From: Chroococcus sp. FPU101
Lineage (GTDB): Bacteria > Cyanobacteriota > Cyanobacteriia > Cyanobacteriales > Microcystaceae
Assembly: GCF_017312365.1 (NCBI RefSeq)
Contig: NZ_BLJI01000001.1
Coordinates: forward strand, 124,001 to 188,000
DNA: 64,000 bases
Direction of reading: 5' to 3'
Shown here in pieces: positions 46,713-56,560 of this stretch. A program made the position numbers and the translations under genes. Every line of letters starts with the position of its first letter. The first letter of the stretch is position 1. The notes under the pieces were generated by a model. It saw only the letters and a list, made by a program, of their open reading frames with translations. It was not told the DNA's origin and did not search any database.

Positions 46713-47963
46713 ATGCAACCTTTTGATATTTTGATTCTTTCTAACGGCCCTGGTGAAGTGACAACTTGGGTACGTCCTGTGGTTAAAGTCTTACGTCAAA
46801 AATTGGGCTTTGATGTGGCTAAAGTACGAATTTCTGTGGTGTTATCGCCTTGTGGTCATGCCATGGGAACTGAGGCTGATGTTGTCCGTAGCTATCCTGA
46901 AGTCAACCGAGTTCAATCACCTGAGTATTTTTTCCCATTTTTGTTACAGGGGAAAACGTATGAAAATTGGGATTGGCGAGACAAAGGACTTGTATTGTTT
47001 TTAGGAGGTGATCAGTTTTTCTCTGTAGTCATCGGACGACGTTTAGGTTATCGAACTGTAATTTATGCTGAACATGAGGCGCGTTGGTGGCGTTGGATCG
47101 ATCATTATGGCTTAAAAAGTGAGAAAGTTCGGGCGGCGGTTCCTGCTCGCTATCAGTCTAAATTAACAGTGGTTGGAGATCTGATGGTCGATTTATCCCC
47201 CCTGTCTTCTGCTCTGGTTGATTCGACTTCACCTCTCATTGCTCTCCTTCCAGGCTCAAAACCTTGGAAACTCGATCAAGGGGTTCCTTTGTGTTTGGCG
47301 ATCGCAGAACAGATCGCTCTACAGTTTCCCCAAGCGCGTTTTGTGCTTCCTGTCGCGCCGACTCTAACTCTACCAACTCTAGCGAAATTTGCTGATCCCA
47401 AACTTAGTCTAATTATTCAAAAATTTGGCTGGGCTAATGCTCAACTCTTTACCCCTGTTGACCAAACTCCTTATTTAAAAACGGCACAGGGTTTAAAAGT
47501 CGAACTAATCACCCAATTTCCTGCTCATGAAATTCTCGTTTCATGTCACTTTGCTTTAACGACGGTAGGGGCGAATACGGCTGAATTAGCGACCTTAGGG
47601 GTTCCTTTTATTGTCCTACTCCCCATTCAACAACTCGACGCAATGCGCACATGGGATGGTATTCCAGGGATTTTAGCGAGTCTTCCCCTAGTCGGTGCAA
47701 CGATGGCTAAAATCATTAATCTTATTGTTTTAGCTCAAGGTCGTCGTTTATATGCTTGGCCAAATATTTGGGCTAAACGTGAAATTGTTCCCGAATTATT
47801 AGGTCTGCTAGATCCCGCAGAAGTCGCTCTTATTGGCATTGATTGGCTAAATCATCCCGAAAAACTCGAAAAAATTCGTTCACAACTGCGTCAACTGGTT
47901 GGGCAACCTGGAGCCGCCGACAAAATGGCTCAAATTGTCTGTGATCTCGTTATCGATTTCTAA
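46713..47963 (+). CDS. LpxB-like GT-B family protein
   Basis: 416 residues. The first motif SNGPGEVTTWV, the central VVGDLMVDL and ALLPGSKPWKL, and the C-terminal TTVGANTAELATLGVPFIVLLP follow the plan of lipid-A-disaccharide synthase (LpxB) and UDP-sugar epimerase-type GT-B proteins. It is a conserved cyanobacterial protein whose substrate I do not know. It differs from the LpxB-related protein at 42455 in length and motifs, so they are distant paralogs. The next gene starts within 82 bp on the same strand. Confidence 0.78.
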   Translation: MQPFDILILSNGPGEVTTWVRPVVKVLRQKLGFDVAKVRISVVLSPCGHAMGTEADVVRSYPEVNRVQSPEYFFPFLLQGKTYENWDWRDKGLVLFLGGDQFFSVVIGRRLGYRTVIYAEHEARWWRWIDHYGLKSEKVRAAVPARYQSKLTVVGDLMVDLSPLSSALVDSTSPLIALLPGSKPWKLDQGVPLCLAIAEQIALQFPQARFVLPVAPTLTLPTLAKFADPKLSLIIQKFGWANAQLFTPVDQTPYLKTAQGLKVELITQFPAHEILVSCHFALTTVGANTAELATLGVPFIVLLPIQQLDAMRTWDGIPGILASLPLVGATMAKIINLIVLAQGRRLYAWPNIWAKREIVPELLGLLDPAEVALIGIDWLNHPEKLEKIRSQLRQLVGQPGAADKMAQIVCDLVIDF

Positions 47964-48044
47964 AATATAAATAGGATGTTAAAATATGTGGACACTCGGA
48001 TGTGTCTAAAAAAGCATAAAACCGATCGCCGATGGGAAAAAGCC

Positions 48045-49376
48045 ATGAACAAATTTACAGGACTGAATCGTCAAAGTGCAATTGTTACCACAGTAAGTTT
48101 TTTAATGTCCTATGTCAGTCTTTTTCCTCAAACTCAAGCAGCTACTCTTCATTATCCATCTGCTTCGAGTTTTCAGTCATCGCTTGAGGGATTTGCACAA
48201 ATTAATCAACAGTTTTTAGTCAGTAATGTCTTGACGATTGATTCGATTGATTCTCAAATTATGTCCGCTAAATTATCTTCTGAGCAAACTAAAAAATTGT
48301 TTGAGATGAACATAGCTTTGAGTCAGCCTAATGTGGTTAGTCGTTCAGCATTATCTTTTGAGAGAGTCATTAATAGCTTAAAACAATTAGAATTTACTTT
48401 TAATACCGATCAACAGCTTGACGTTCGTACTTTGCCTCAAGTGGATTTTGCCGATGTTTATGAGGGAATTTACGAATTTACACCGTTAAACACAAGAAAA
48501 GGCCCTGTTGATCGATTGGTTGGAGATTATTTAGCATTTGACCATAATTCCGTTTCTGATAATGAATTACCTAAGAATTATTTTTACAATAAAAATTCAA
48601 TTTCCATTGGTATATCAAGAGCAATTGCTTCAGATACGTCCGATAAAGTCGCCATTAGTAGTTTTTTAAATAAAGCAACTGGAGCAATTACTTTTCCAAA
48701 TGTTCAAGAGGGTTTACAACTCAATCGAACTAAACCTGAAGATCAACAGTTAAACTCAATGCTACAGTTATGGCCGCGAAATCCTTTATCAATGGAAGTG
48801 AAAAGCTATGGAGCAAATTCTCAAAATAATCTTGAGTATCTTAATACGTTTGGTAATTTAGCGGTTTCGGTGAATTTACCCCTAGTACCACGAGACATTT
48901 TAGTTAATCAATTAGATTTAAAAGTAGATTGGGTCAATGGAGGTACATATTCTAATCAATTAAGAGAAAGCACTCAACTTATTACCGAGCATAACCGCGA
49001 AAGTCAAGAAGCTTTTCAAAGTCGAATAGAAGACCAACAAACCAAATTTTCTACTCAGCAACAAAAATATCAAAGTGAGCTACAAAACCAAATGAGTCAA
49101 AGCTATCAAAACTCCTCTTATCAACAGCAAAGGAGTCAGCAGGTACCTGGTTTATCACGTTATCAGACTCCGAAAACAAGCTTAAAGTTAACGCCAAAAA
49201 ATCTACCTCTTGCCCCTCGAACGGTTTCATCATCTCAGAACTCAAATTCATTTAGTTCTTCTAACAACACTTCGACATCAAACAATAATTACAACAGAAG
49301 CAATTTAACTAGACCCATTCAGGGGGTGAATAATTCTTTAAATAAAAAATCGTCTATTTCCCCCCTATCAAAATAG
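48045..49376 (+). CDS. Predicted secreted protein of unknown function with a Gln/Ser/Asn-rich C-terminal half
   Basis: 443 residues from ATG 48045, chosen because MNKFTGLNRQSAIVTTVSFL followed by a hydrophobic stretch and QTQAAT forms a signal peptide; an ATG at 47976 would add 23 charged residues in front of it. Residues 40-300 look globular with no motif I recognise. The last 140 are low-complexity (Gln/Ser/Asn/Thr-rich, with repeated YQ and SS patterns), probably disordered or surface-exposed. Its stop codon abuts the stop codon of ffh with no gap. I cannot assign a function. Confidence 0.7.
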   Translation: MNKFTGLNRQSAIVTTVSFLMSYVSLFPQTQAATLHYPSASSFQSSLEGFAQINQQFLVSNVLTIDSIDSQIMSAKLSSEQTKKLFEMNIALSQPNVVSRSALSFERVINSLKQLEFTFNTDQQLDVRTLPQVDFADVYEGIYEFTPLNTRKGPVDRLVGDYLAFDHNSVSDNELPKNYFYNKNSISIGISRAIASDTSDKVAISSFLNKATGAITFPNVQEGLQLNRTKPEDQQLNSMLQLWPRNPLSMEVKSYGANSQNNLEYLNTFGNLAVSVNLPLVPRDILVNQLDLKVDWVNGGTYSNQLRESTQLITEHNRESQEAFQSRIEDQQTKFSTQQQKYQSELQNQMSQSYQNSSYQQQRSQQVPGLSRYQTPKTSLKLTPKNLPLAPRTVSSSQNSNSFSSSNNTSTSNNNYNRSNLTRPIQGVNNSLNKKSSISPLSK

Positions 49377-50825
49377 TTAAAGATCCCCAAATCCTTTTTT
49401 CTTTTTGACTTTTTTGGTTTGCTTTTTCTGTGAACCACCTGCATAGCCTCTAAAACCAGGGTTAGAAGCCCCACCCAACATCCCTTGACCCCCGCCCATA
49501 CCAGGCATACCCGCCATACCAGGCATACGTCCTTGTCCCATTTGCTGCATCATTGAGCGCATCCGTGTAAAATTAGTGATCAGCTTGGTGACTTCTGATT
49601 CATCATGACCTGAACCTCTGGCAATACGACGACGACGACTCGGTGACTTAGCCAATAAATCAGGATTAGACCGTTCTTCTGGTGTCATTGAGCTAATCAT
49701 GGCAGATGTGCGTTTGAGTTCACTTTCACCTCGTTCAATGTCCGCCCCACTCAATTTACCCATTCCTGGAATTAGTTTTAAGACTCCACCCAAAGATCCC
49801 ATATTCTTGAGCAGTTTCATTTGTTTGAGGAAGTCATTAAAATCAAACTGAGCCTGAAGAATTTTGTTTTGCATTTTCTCGACATCGGCTAAGTCGAGTT
49901 CTTCTTGTGCTTTTTCAACCAGCGTCAGTACGTCACCCATATTTAAAATACGGGAGGCCATGCGATCGGGATAAAATGGCTGTAAGGCTTCTACTTTTTC
50001 CCCAAGTCCAACAAATTTAATCGGTTGACCCGAAATTTGTCGCACCGATAGAGCCGCCCCACCTCGCGTATCACCGTCTAACTTGGTTAAAATTGCCCCT
50101 GTAATGCCGATTTGTTCATGAAAAGTACGGGTTAAGTTAGCCGCTTCTTGCCCCGTCATCGCGTCAACGACTAATAATGTATCATTAGGCTTGACTTTTG
50201 CTTTGATTTGTGCTAGCTCCGCCATCATACTTTCGTCAATTTGCAGACGACCCGCAGTATCAATAATGACGGTATCAACTTTAAGCTCTTTAGCTTTTTC
50301 AACCCCTTTTTGAGCAATTTCAACGGGATTCGCTTCGGTACCGAGTTCAAAGACGGGAACCTCGATCTGTTGTCCGAGGGTGATTAACTGATTAATTGCC
50401 GCAGGACGATAAATATCGGTCGCAACCATTAAACAACTACGCTTTTCTTTTCGTAAATAGAGAGCGAGTTTGGCTGTAGCGGTGGTTTTGCCCGCCCCTT
50501 GTAATCCTGCCATTAAAATTACAGTGGGGGCTTTGTCAGCTTGAGCAAGGGGTACATTACTTTCCCCCATAACTTTAACTAATTCATCGTAGACAATTTT
50601 AATAAACTGTTGCCCTGGATTAATACCCGAAATTACTTCAGCACCTAAAGCGGCTTTTTCAACTTCGCTAATAAAAGATTTAACAACTTGTAAATTTACA
50701 TCGGCTTCTAAAAGTGCGCGGCGAACTTCTTTTAGTGCCTCTTGAATGTTCGATTGGGAGATTTTATCTTGACCCCGTAATTTTTTCCAGGCATCATCGA
50801 GGCGTTCAGCAAGAGCATCAAACAT
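49377..50825 (-). CDS. ffh: Signal recognition particle protein Ffh (SRP54)
   Basis: 482 residues. NG GTPase domain with P-loop GLQGAGKTTATAKLA near 105, DTAGRLQID and TKLDGDTRGGAALS; the M domain (about 300-440) has the methionine-rich GMGKLSGADIE and RMRSMMQQM segments that bind signal sequences and 4.5S RNA. The C-terminal tail is glycine/methionine-rich and ends KKKKGFGDL. It targets membrane proteins cotranslationally to the plasma and thylakoid membranes. It stands alone and is tail-to-tail with the preceding gene. Normal length. Confidence 0.98.
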   Translation of the reverse strand: MFDALAERLDDAWKKLRGQDKISQSNIQEALKEVRRALLEADVNLQVVKSFISEVEKAALGAEVISGINPGQQFIKIVYDELVKVMGESNVPLAQADKAPTVILMAGLQGAGKTTATAKLALYLRKEKRSCLMVATDIYRPAAINQLITLGQQIEVPVFELGTEANPVEIAQKGVEKAKELKVDTVIIDTAGRLQIDESMMAELAQIKAKVKPNDTLLVVDAMTGQEAANLTRTFHEQIGITGAILTKLDGDTRGGAALSVRQISGQPIKFVGLGEKVEALQPFYPDRMASRILNMGDVLTLVEKAQEELDLADVEKMQNKILQAQFDFNDFLKQMKLLKNMGSLGGVLKLIPGMGKLSGADIERGESELKRTSAMISSMTPEERSNPDLLAKSPSRRRRIARGSGHDESEVTKLITNFTRMRSMMQQMGQGRMPGMAGMPGMGGGQGMLGGASNPGFRGYAGGSQKKQTKKVKKKKGFGDL

Positions 50826-50954
50826 AAAGCGTGTTTTAGATGTATGTTAGTCTAGATTAATATTAATAATGCTTATTCATCCTATCACAGTCGTCCTAGG
50901 TTACGAGGCTTTAAAAGGCTGAAGATAAAAACCTAAGAAAGCAAAGAAAAGTTT

Positions 50955-51935
50955 ATGGCTAAAGCTGAACGTCGTCCCTTTCTCCTCGATTTTGAAAAAC
51001 CCCTTTGTGAGTTAGAAACTCGAATTGAACAAATTCGGAAACTGGCTGAAGAAAATGGCGTAGATGTCTCCAAAGAAATTGATCATTTAGAAGAGAGAGC
51101 CGAACAACTGCGAAAAGAGATTTTTAGTAATCTCACACCGTCTCAACGTCTACAATTAGCGCGTCATCCGAAACGCCCCAGTACGTTAGATTATATTCAA
51201 GCTATCACAGAAGAATGGTTTGAACTTCATGGCGATCGCAGAGGTTATGATGATTTAGCTCTAATCAGTGGTGTAGCCCGTTTAAATGGTCGTCCAGTAG
51301 TGATTATCGGTCATCAAAAAGGACGCGATACTAAAGATAATGTTGCCCGTAATTTTGGGATGGCTGCCCCAGGTGGTTATCGTAAAGCCCTACGGTTGAT
51401 GGATCACGCTCACCAGTTTAGTTTACCGATTTTGACTTTTATTGATACCCCCGGTGCATTGCCCAATGTCGAAGCCGAAAAACTGGGACAAGGGGAAGCG
51501 ATCGCCTATAATCTCCGTCAGATGTTTTGCTATGATGTGCCAATTATTTCAACCGTCATCGGTGAAGGGGGTTCGGGTGGCGCATTAGGGATCGGAGTCG
51601 CAGATCGATTATTAATGCTAGAACATTCGGTTTATAGTGTGGCATCACCTGAAGCTTGTGCCGCGATTTTGTGGAAAGATGCTAAAAAATCGGATCAAGC
51701 GGCGGTGGCTCTGAAGATGACTTCTCGTGATTTGATGGAATTAGGACTAATCGATCAAATTGTGACTGAACCCTCTGGCGCAGCGCACAATAATCCTATG
51801 AAAACGGCAGCTTTGCTTAAACAATCGTTAATTGATAATCTAGAAGAATTAACAGCGATGACTCCACAACAACGCAAAGATTTACGATATCAAAAGTTCC
51901 GTCAAATGGGCGTTTATCTGGAAGTTCCTGCTTAA
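50955..51935 (+). CDS. accA: Acetyl-CoA carboxylase carboxyltransferase subunit alpha
   Basis: 326 residues, full length. The alpha subunit, with the beta subunit, transfers the carboxyl group from biotin to acetyl-CoA, giving malonyl-CoA for fatty acid synthesis. Landmarks are [49 protein letters not shown] and the CoA-site [15 protein letters not shown]. It diverges from ffh across about 130 bp that contain no strong motif. A 64-residue membrane protein gene follows 36 bp later on the same strand. Confidence 0.98.
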   Translation: MAKAERRPFLLDFEKPLCELETRIEQIRKLAEENGVDVSKEIDHLEERAEQLRKEIFSNLTPSQRLQLARHPKRPSTLDYIQAITEEWFELHGDRRGYDDLALISGVARLNGRPVVIIGHQKGRDTKDNVARNFGMAAPGGYRKALRLMDHAHQFSLPILTFIDTPGALPNVEAEKLGQGEAIAYNLRQMFCYDVPIISTVIGEGGSGGALGIGVADRLLMLEHSVYSVASPEACAAILWKDAKKSDQAAVALKMTSRDLMELGLIDQIVTEPSGAAHNNPMKTAALLKQSLIDNLEELTAMTPQQRKDLRYQKFRQMGVYLEVPA

Positions 51936-51971
51936 AGTATTGTTTTTGTATTAATTAAGGATTGGTGATTT

Positions 51972-52166
51972 ATGGGTTTAATTAAATTTTTACTTTTAGG
52001 AATTTATGTCTACGGTGCGTGGAAATTTTGGACGGGCTATCGTTCGACTAATTTTAGCCCTAGTCTTCCTAATCGAGCCGTATTAACGCTTTTATGGCCA
52101 GTTTTATTAGCGGTTAATCCAGCTTATCGTCAGAATTTTAGAAAAGCTCTTAAAGGGCGAAACTAA
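51972..52166 (+). CDS. Small membrane protein of unknown function
   Basis: 64 residues. One hydrophobic segment near the start (LIKFLLLGIYVYGAWKF) and a second weaker one (VLTLLWPVLLAVNPAY), ending in basic residues. It looks like a conserved small cyanobacterial protein, but I cannot place it in a named family. AAGGATT precedes the ATG by about 8 bases. It follows accA by 36 bp and may be co-transcribed with it. Confidence 0.65.
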   Translation: MGLIKFLLLGIYVYGAWKFWTGYRSTNFSPSLPNRAVLTLLWPVLLAVNPAYRQNFRKALKGRN

Positions 52167-52172
52167 TCATGG

Positions 52173-53387
52173 TTAGTGTTGTTGAACATATTGTTTGGTT
52201 AACTTCTTGAGGGCTGAAACCGCATGAAGTTTGACTCGGATATTGTCGTCTTGCGTCAATTGCTCTAATACTTCTTGTCCCTCAATTCCTAACTCTCCTA
52301 AAGACGTGGCTAAAGCTTGTCTAACACTCGGATTTTGGAGAGTTTTGTGTTGAGAGTGGAAAAATTGAATAATGATGCGGGTAGCTTTCTGTTTTAATTG
52401 AGGTTGATTGGCACGACTCAAAACAATAATTACCTCTTGACAAATTACCTCATCGCCCCATTCAAGGACTTTTTGTAAACACAAAAGTGCATCTTCTGTT
52501 TCTATCCAACCTAACGCCGTGATCATCTCTATTTTTAATTCAGTTGGGGTTAGGGGTGACTGAAGAACTGGAAATAAAGCAGCGATCGCATTAGGTGTCC
52601 CAATTCGTCCTAATGCAATCACGGTTTGCTGACAAATTTCGGGTTTAAGATCATACAGCAAGGGCGTTAAATGAATGACGGTATCCTGTGAAGTCTCTGC
52701 CTCAGTTAGATAACCTAAAGCAACAACTGCCTCTTTTCTGACTTGGGTGGCAGGATCTTTTAATGCGGCAATGAGAATGGAATAAATTTGGGGATGATGA
52801 AAACTGCCTAAAGCTTCAATCGCAGTTGCTCGCACGTTAGGATCAAGATCATCAATCACAGTGAATAAAGGGAAAATTGTTTCAGAACGACGCATTACCG
52901 ATAATGCTTGTGTGGCCAAAAGTCGTGTTTCTGAATTTTTGAGTAATTCTGTTAAAGACGATACAGCAGATATTCCAATTTCTGCTAATGCTTGGGCTGC
53001 CATCGTCGATAATTCTTCTTCTTCTGTTTGTTGGAGGAGTCTGGCTAAAGCTAAAACAGACTCAGGGTGCTTAAATTGACTTAAAATTCGACCGACAAAC
53101 CAGCGAATTTCTAGATCTAAGGTTTCGTCTTCTAAAAGATTAATTAACGGTGCGATCGCACGCTCACCCAATCTCGGAAACAGTTTCGCAATTTCCCAAC
53201 GTTGGCCAAAATCACTTTCAGATAAAATTTGGATGGCTAACTCTAAAACCGTCTCCCATTCAGTTTCGCTTAAATTGGATTCAGCAATGCCATGTGAGAA
53301 CAAAGGAAGTTGCTGTAAGATTTCGTTGACAAGTGACCAGTTTGCGTCTTGAATGGCAATTTTGGCTGTATTTAGCTTGGCTATCAT
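52173..53387 (-). CDS. HEAT-repeat protein (PBS lyase-type repeats)
   Basis: 404 residues made almost wholly of HEAT-like helical repeats of about 30 residues, for example VRATAIEALGSFHHPQIYSI and VRKEAVVALGYLTEA. Such proteins are scaffolds; the PBS-lyase subgroup includes phycobilin lyase subunits (CpcE/CpcF type), but the length and repeat number here do not identify a lyase. No phycobiliprotein genes are nearby. Start ATG 53387. It converges on the small membrane protein gene with a 6-bp gap. Confidence 0.8.
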   Translation of the reverse strand: MIAKLNTAKIAIQDANWSLVNEILQQLPLFSHGIAESNLSETEWETVLELAIQILSESDFGQRWEIAKLFPRLGERAIAPLINLLEDETLDLEIRWFVGRILSQFKHPESVLALARLLQQTEEEELSTMAAQALAEIGISAVSSLTELLKNSETRLLATQALSVMRRSETIFPLFTVIDDLDPNVRATAIEALGSFHHPQIYSILIAALKDPATQVRKEAVVALGYLTEAETSQDTVIHLTPLLYDLKPEICQQTVIALGRIGTPNAIAALFPVLQSPLTPTELKIEMITALGWIETEDALLCLQKVLEWGDEVICQEVIIVLSRANQPQLKQKATRIIIQFFHSQHKTLQNPSVRQALATSLGELGIEGQEVLEQLTQDDNIRVKLHAVSALKKLTKQYVQQH

Positions 53388-53500
53388 GGGGGAGTCGTTT
53401 GATGCGTGTCTTTAAAACATTATCGACTTTCTCAAAAATTTATGCGATCTGATATGTCGATTAGACATTAATAATTTGCTTTTTTTACATCAAAATGAGT

Positions 53501-54778
53501 TTAAGGACGAATTTGTTTTAAACAGGATAAATCGGCTTTGCCAAAATGGATACTAAAGCCGACTTGGAGATTTTCTAAAGATTTGACTAACCAAGGAACG
53601 CCATCGCTAGAAAAGCCTTCATAGTGATTAAATAAAATTGATAGACGTTTATCCAAATAGGGTTTAACTTTACGACACATCAAGACGAGCTTTAGTAGTA
53701 GTCCGACGGTACGAGTAACGCCCATATTCGTGATCATATCAATAAAAATGTAATGCTCTGGCTTTTGCGCGCTTTCGACAATTAGATGATTGAGTAACTG
53801 ACTTGATGTTCTTAAAACCAAAAATTCACTCGGTTTTTGATGATTACATTGAGGTAAGGTATTTTGTAAAACATCGTATAACTTCCGATTAAATTGACCT
53901 TTTCCATAATCGGCAGATGTTACCAGATATTCGTATAATTCGTCTTTAAAAGCTTGATAGGTGGGCGCGTACACGGTCTGGGTCACAAAATTTTGTGATA
54001 GCTCTCGATAGGTATGCCCCGTCTCTACTGTACCAATATACTGTTTTAAAGCGCGATTTAATTCACGATCGCTTAACAGGGTGGGATTTTTCACTGGTTG
54101 AATAATTCGTCCTCCTTCGGCTGAAAAATCCGAGGAGTTGGATAATTGAGCCAAACGCACTTTATAAGTCACGTAGCGAGATAAATTCACCTCAAAGCGA
54201 CGCTCAGTTTTAGATTTAATATGTCTTACCGTCTGTTGGTGTTCTTGAGAACTTTCATCACTCAATAAACAATGATCATACAGATAAGGATAACGATTAA
54301 TTAAAGTACCAACCGAACTTAAATTCTTTTCACTGTACTTACTGCTAATAATACGGGCGAGGCGTTGAAGTTTAATGTAATGATCTGATAGCGTAAAATT
54401 TTTGACTAACTGACGCAAATGGTTCGCCGTACTGTGGTGACCTTGCCTAGCGGGTGCTAAATTCTCTAACATAGCAACTAATTCGGGAATGGCTGGCTGA
54501 TGTTGCGGGTTCATTTGCCAACGGTTAACCAAAATATGACAACAACGATTAAAAAAATGATAAAAGCTTAATTCTACGTCTCTAGATTTGACAATTCTTT
54601 CAAGAGCCAAATAAACTTGAGCATCTCGATAACCTCGCCCCTCGATAAACAAACGGCGAAAATCTTCCAGTAATAACTCAGGCGACTCTCTCTGTACACT
54701 ATCGAGCAAATAGTCATACAGAAATTGTTCTTCTTCTCTCGTATATTTTGTGTTTCCTTGGGGACTAGCAAGTGTCAT
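53501..54778 (-). CDS. Conserved-looking cyanobacterial protein of unknown function
   Basis: 425 residues, soluble, with no signal peptide or membrane segment. I do not recognise a domain. It is rich in helix-forming, charged sequence (NKYTREEEQFLYDYLLDSV-like start, then RLARIISSKYSEKN). The C-terminal part (HYIFIDMITNMGVTRTVGLL, then LDKRLSILFNHYEG) looks well ordered, which argues against a spurious ORF. Basic residues suggest nucleic acid or protein binding, but that is a guess. A long gap (54779-55174) separates it from murF. Confidence 0.6.
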   Translation of the reverse strand: MTLASPQGNTKYTREEEQFLYDYLLDSVQRESPELLLEDFRRLFIEGRGYRDAQVYLALERIVKSRDVELSFYHFFNRCCHILVNRWQMNPQHQPAIPELVAMLENLAPARQGHHSTANHLRQLVKNFTLSDHYIKLQRLARIISSKYSEKNLSSVGTLINRYPYLYDHCLLSDESSQEHQQTVRHIKSKTERRFEVNLSRYVTYKVRLAQLSNSSDFSAEGGRIIQPVKNPTLLSDRELNRALKQYIGTVETGHTYRELSQNFVTQTVYAPTYQAFKDELYEYLVTSADYGKGQFNRKLYDVLQNTLPQCNHQKPSEFLVLRTSSQLLNHLIVESAQKPEHYIFIDMITNMGVTRTVGLLLKLVLMCRKVKPYLDKRLSILFNHYEGFSSDGVPWLVKSLENLQVGFSIHFGKADLSCLKQIRP

Positions 54779-55174
54779 TCTAGTCAGCCCTCCCTAATAG
54801 TTATAAGCGAATGAAATGTTAGATCTAGATAAATAAAGTTATTAAATAGTCTATGTTAATTAAGTCTTTAAATAGCCATAGTTACCAGCATCAGTATAGT
54901 CTTAATAGTTTATCTAGACAGGAGTTTTTAGTTCTAAAGGCTGCCTGACAGACAGTGAACGATTGAGCCAATGAACCACAAGCCTAAAAAACTGATGTAT
55001 GGCTACGATGGCTATTTATTGCTAAATTGATTAAACCAAGCGCTCAGCATACTGACCTCCAGATGATCAATTATGTTGTAATACCTAAAATATCGGAACA
55101 AAACACACTTTGTCAGTGATCTTGATCACTATAAAAGTATTTTTTTAAAATATCCAGTCAATAATTTAACTTCT
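54779..55174. other. Intergenic region upstream of murF
   Basis: 396 bp between divergent genes. AT-rich, with no ORF or tRNA. It contains a CRP-type palindrome at 55115-55130 and a likely -10 hexamer TATAAA at 55130-55135. Nothing else stands out. Confidence 0.55.
55115..55130. promoter_or_regulatory. CRP-type palindrome upstream of murF
   Basis: AGTGATC-TT-GATCACT is a perfect inverted repeat. It matches the CRP core GTGA-N6-TCAC, and GTGATCTTGATCAC differs by one base from the E. coli consensus core GTGATCTAGATCAC. Cyanobacterial SyCRP1 uses a similar sequence. It ends 45 bp before the murF ATG and abuts a TATAAA, so a bound protein would overlap the promoter, favouring repression. Function is inferred. 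Confidence 0.6.
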
Positions 55175-56542
55175 ATGTTTTCTCAGTTAACACTTAGTCA
55201 AATTAACGCTATTCTTAAACCCATTCATTGTAACTTGTGTGAAGGAAGCGGTACCACAAAAATTACTGGAATTACGACAGACACCCGAACCTTAGAGCCT
55301 GGGCAACTCTTTTTAGCATTAGTAGGTCATCAATTTAATGGTCATCATTTTCTAAACGATGCGGTTGTTCAAGGTGCATCAGCGTTAATTATTAGTGAAC
55401 CGATTACAGTAAAGTTATCTAAGCAAATTCCACAGTTATTTGTCGAAGATACTTTAGTGGCATATCAAAAGCTAGCTAATTGGTGGCGGAAACAATTTTT
55501 AATTCCAGTCGTCGGGATCACAGGTTCGGTCGGCAAAACCACCACCAAAGAATTGATCGCGGCTGTTTTAGGTACCCAGGGTCAAGTTCACAAAACCCTT
55601 GGAAATTACAATAATGAAATCGGTGTCCCCAAAACTCTACTTGCTCTTGATGAGAGTCATAACTACGCGGTGATTGAAATGGGGATGCGCTCTAGTGGTG
55701 AAATTGCCTTATTAACTGAAATTACTCAGCCAACCATTGGTGTGATCACAAATGTTGGAACCGCCCATATTGGACGACTTGGCTCAGAAGATGCGATCGC
55801 GCAAGCCAAATGTGAATTACTAGCCGAAATGCCCGAAACCAGTATCGCTATTCTCAACCATGATAATGAGCGTTTGATCAAAACTGCCCATCAAGTTTGG
55901 TCTGGCACTACTTTAACCTATGGGCTAGAGGGTGGAGATCTCAAAGGACAAATGATCGATTCTCAAACCCTAAGAGTTGATGGCTTAGATTTTCCGTTAC
56001 CTCTGCCTGGTCGTCATAACGCACTGAATTATTTAGCGGCCCTTGCGGTGGCTAAAGTTTTAGGGATTGACTGGACTCCTTTAACTTATGGGTTAGCGGT
56101 GCAATTACCCAAAGGACGAGCGCAACGTTATGAGTTACCCAATGATTTAGTGATTCTCGATGAAACCTATAATGCAGGTTTAGAATCAATGCTGGCGGCA
56201 TTACATCTGCTCAAAGAATCCCCAGGAGCGCGTCATATTGCGGTTTTAGGGACAATGAAAGAACTCGGTGAACAATCTTGGCAATATCATTATCAAGTGG
56301 GTGAAATGGCTCAGAAATTGGAGATTAATCGGCTTTTGGTTTATGTCGATGAACCCGAAACTGAAGCAATTGCAAAGGGGGCTACAGGCGTGGTCACAGA
56401 ATGCTTTAATACTCATGAGGCACTAATCCAACGGTTACAAGATATGGTGAATCCTGGCGATCGCATTTTGTTTAAGGCTTCTAATTCGGTTGGCTTAAAT
56501 CAAGTGGTGACTCAATTTCGTTCTATTTATGATCATTTTTAG
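55175..56542 (+). CDS. murF: UDP-N-acetylmuramoyl-tripeptide--D-alanyl-D-alanine ligase
   Basis: 455 residues. The Mur ligase plan is clear: N-terminal substrate domain (TDTRTLEPGQLFLALVG), central ATP-binding domain with GITGSVGKTTTKELIA near 115 and NYNNEIGVPKTLL, VIEMGMRSSGEI, and a C-terminal domain with LPGRHNALNYLAALAVA and DETYNAGLESM. It adds D-Ala-D-Ala to the peptidoglycan precursor in the cytoplasm. Full length. A glycosyltransferase gene follows 18 bp after the stop on the same strand, so the two are probably one operon. Confidence 0.97.
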   Translation: MFSQLTLSQINAILKPIHCNLCEGSGTTKITGITTDTRTLEPGQLFLALVGHQFNGHHFLNDAVVQGASALIISEPITVKLSKQIPQLFVEDTLVAYQKLANWWRKQFLIPVVGITGSVGKTTTKELIAAVLGTQGQVHKTLGNYNNEIGVPKTLLALDESHNYAVIEMGMRSSGEIALLTEITQPTIGVITNVGTAHIGRLGSEDAIAQAKCELLAEMPETSIAILNHDNERLIKTAHQVWSGTTLTYGLEGGDLKGQMIDSQTLRVDGLDFPLPLPGRHNALNYLAALAVAKVLGIDWTPLTYGLAVQLPKGRAQRYELPNDLVILDETYNAGLESMLAALHLLKESPGARHIAVLGTMKELGEQSWQYHYQVGEMAQKLEINRLLVYVDEPETEAIAKGATGVVTECFNTHEALIQRLQDMVNPGDRILFKASNSVGLNQVVTQFRSIYDHF

Positions 56543-56560
56543 AGCTTTTGATTTTTGGTT

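Noticed and set aside
54779-55174. tRNA or small RNA in the murF upstream gap
   Set aside because: No T-loop consensus or cloverleaf could be found.
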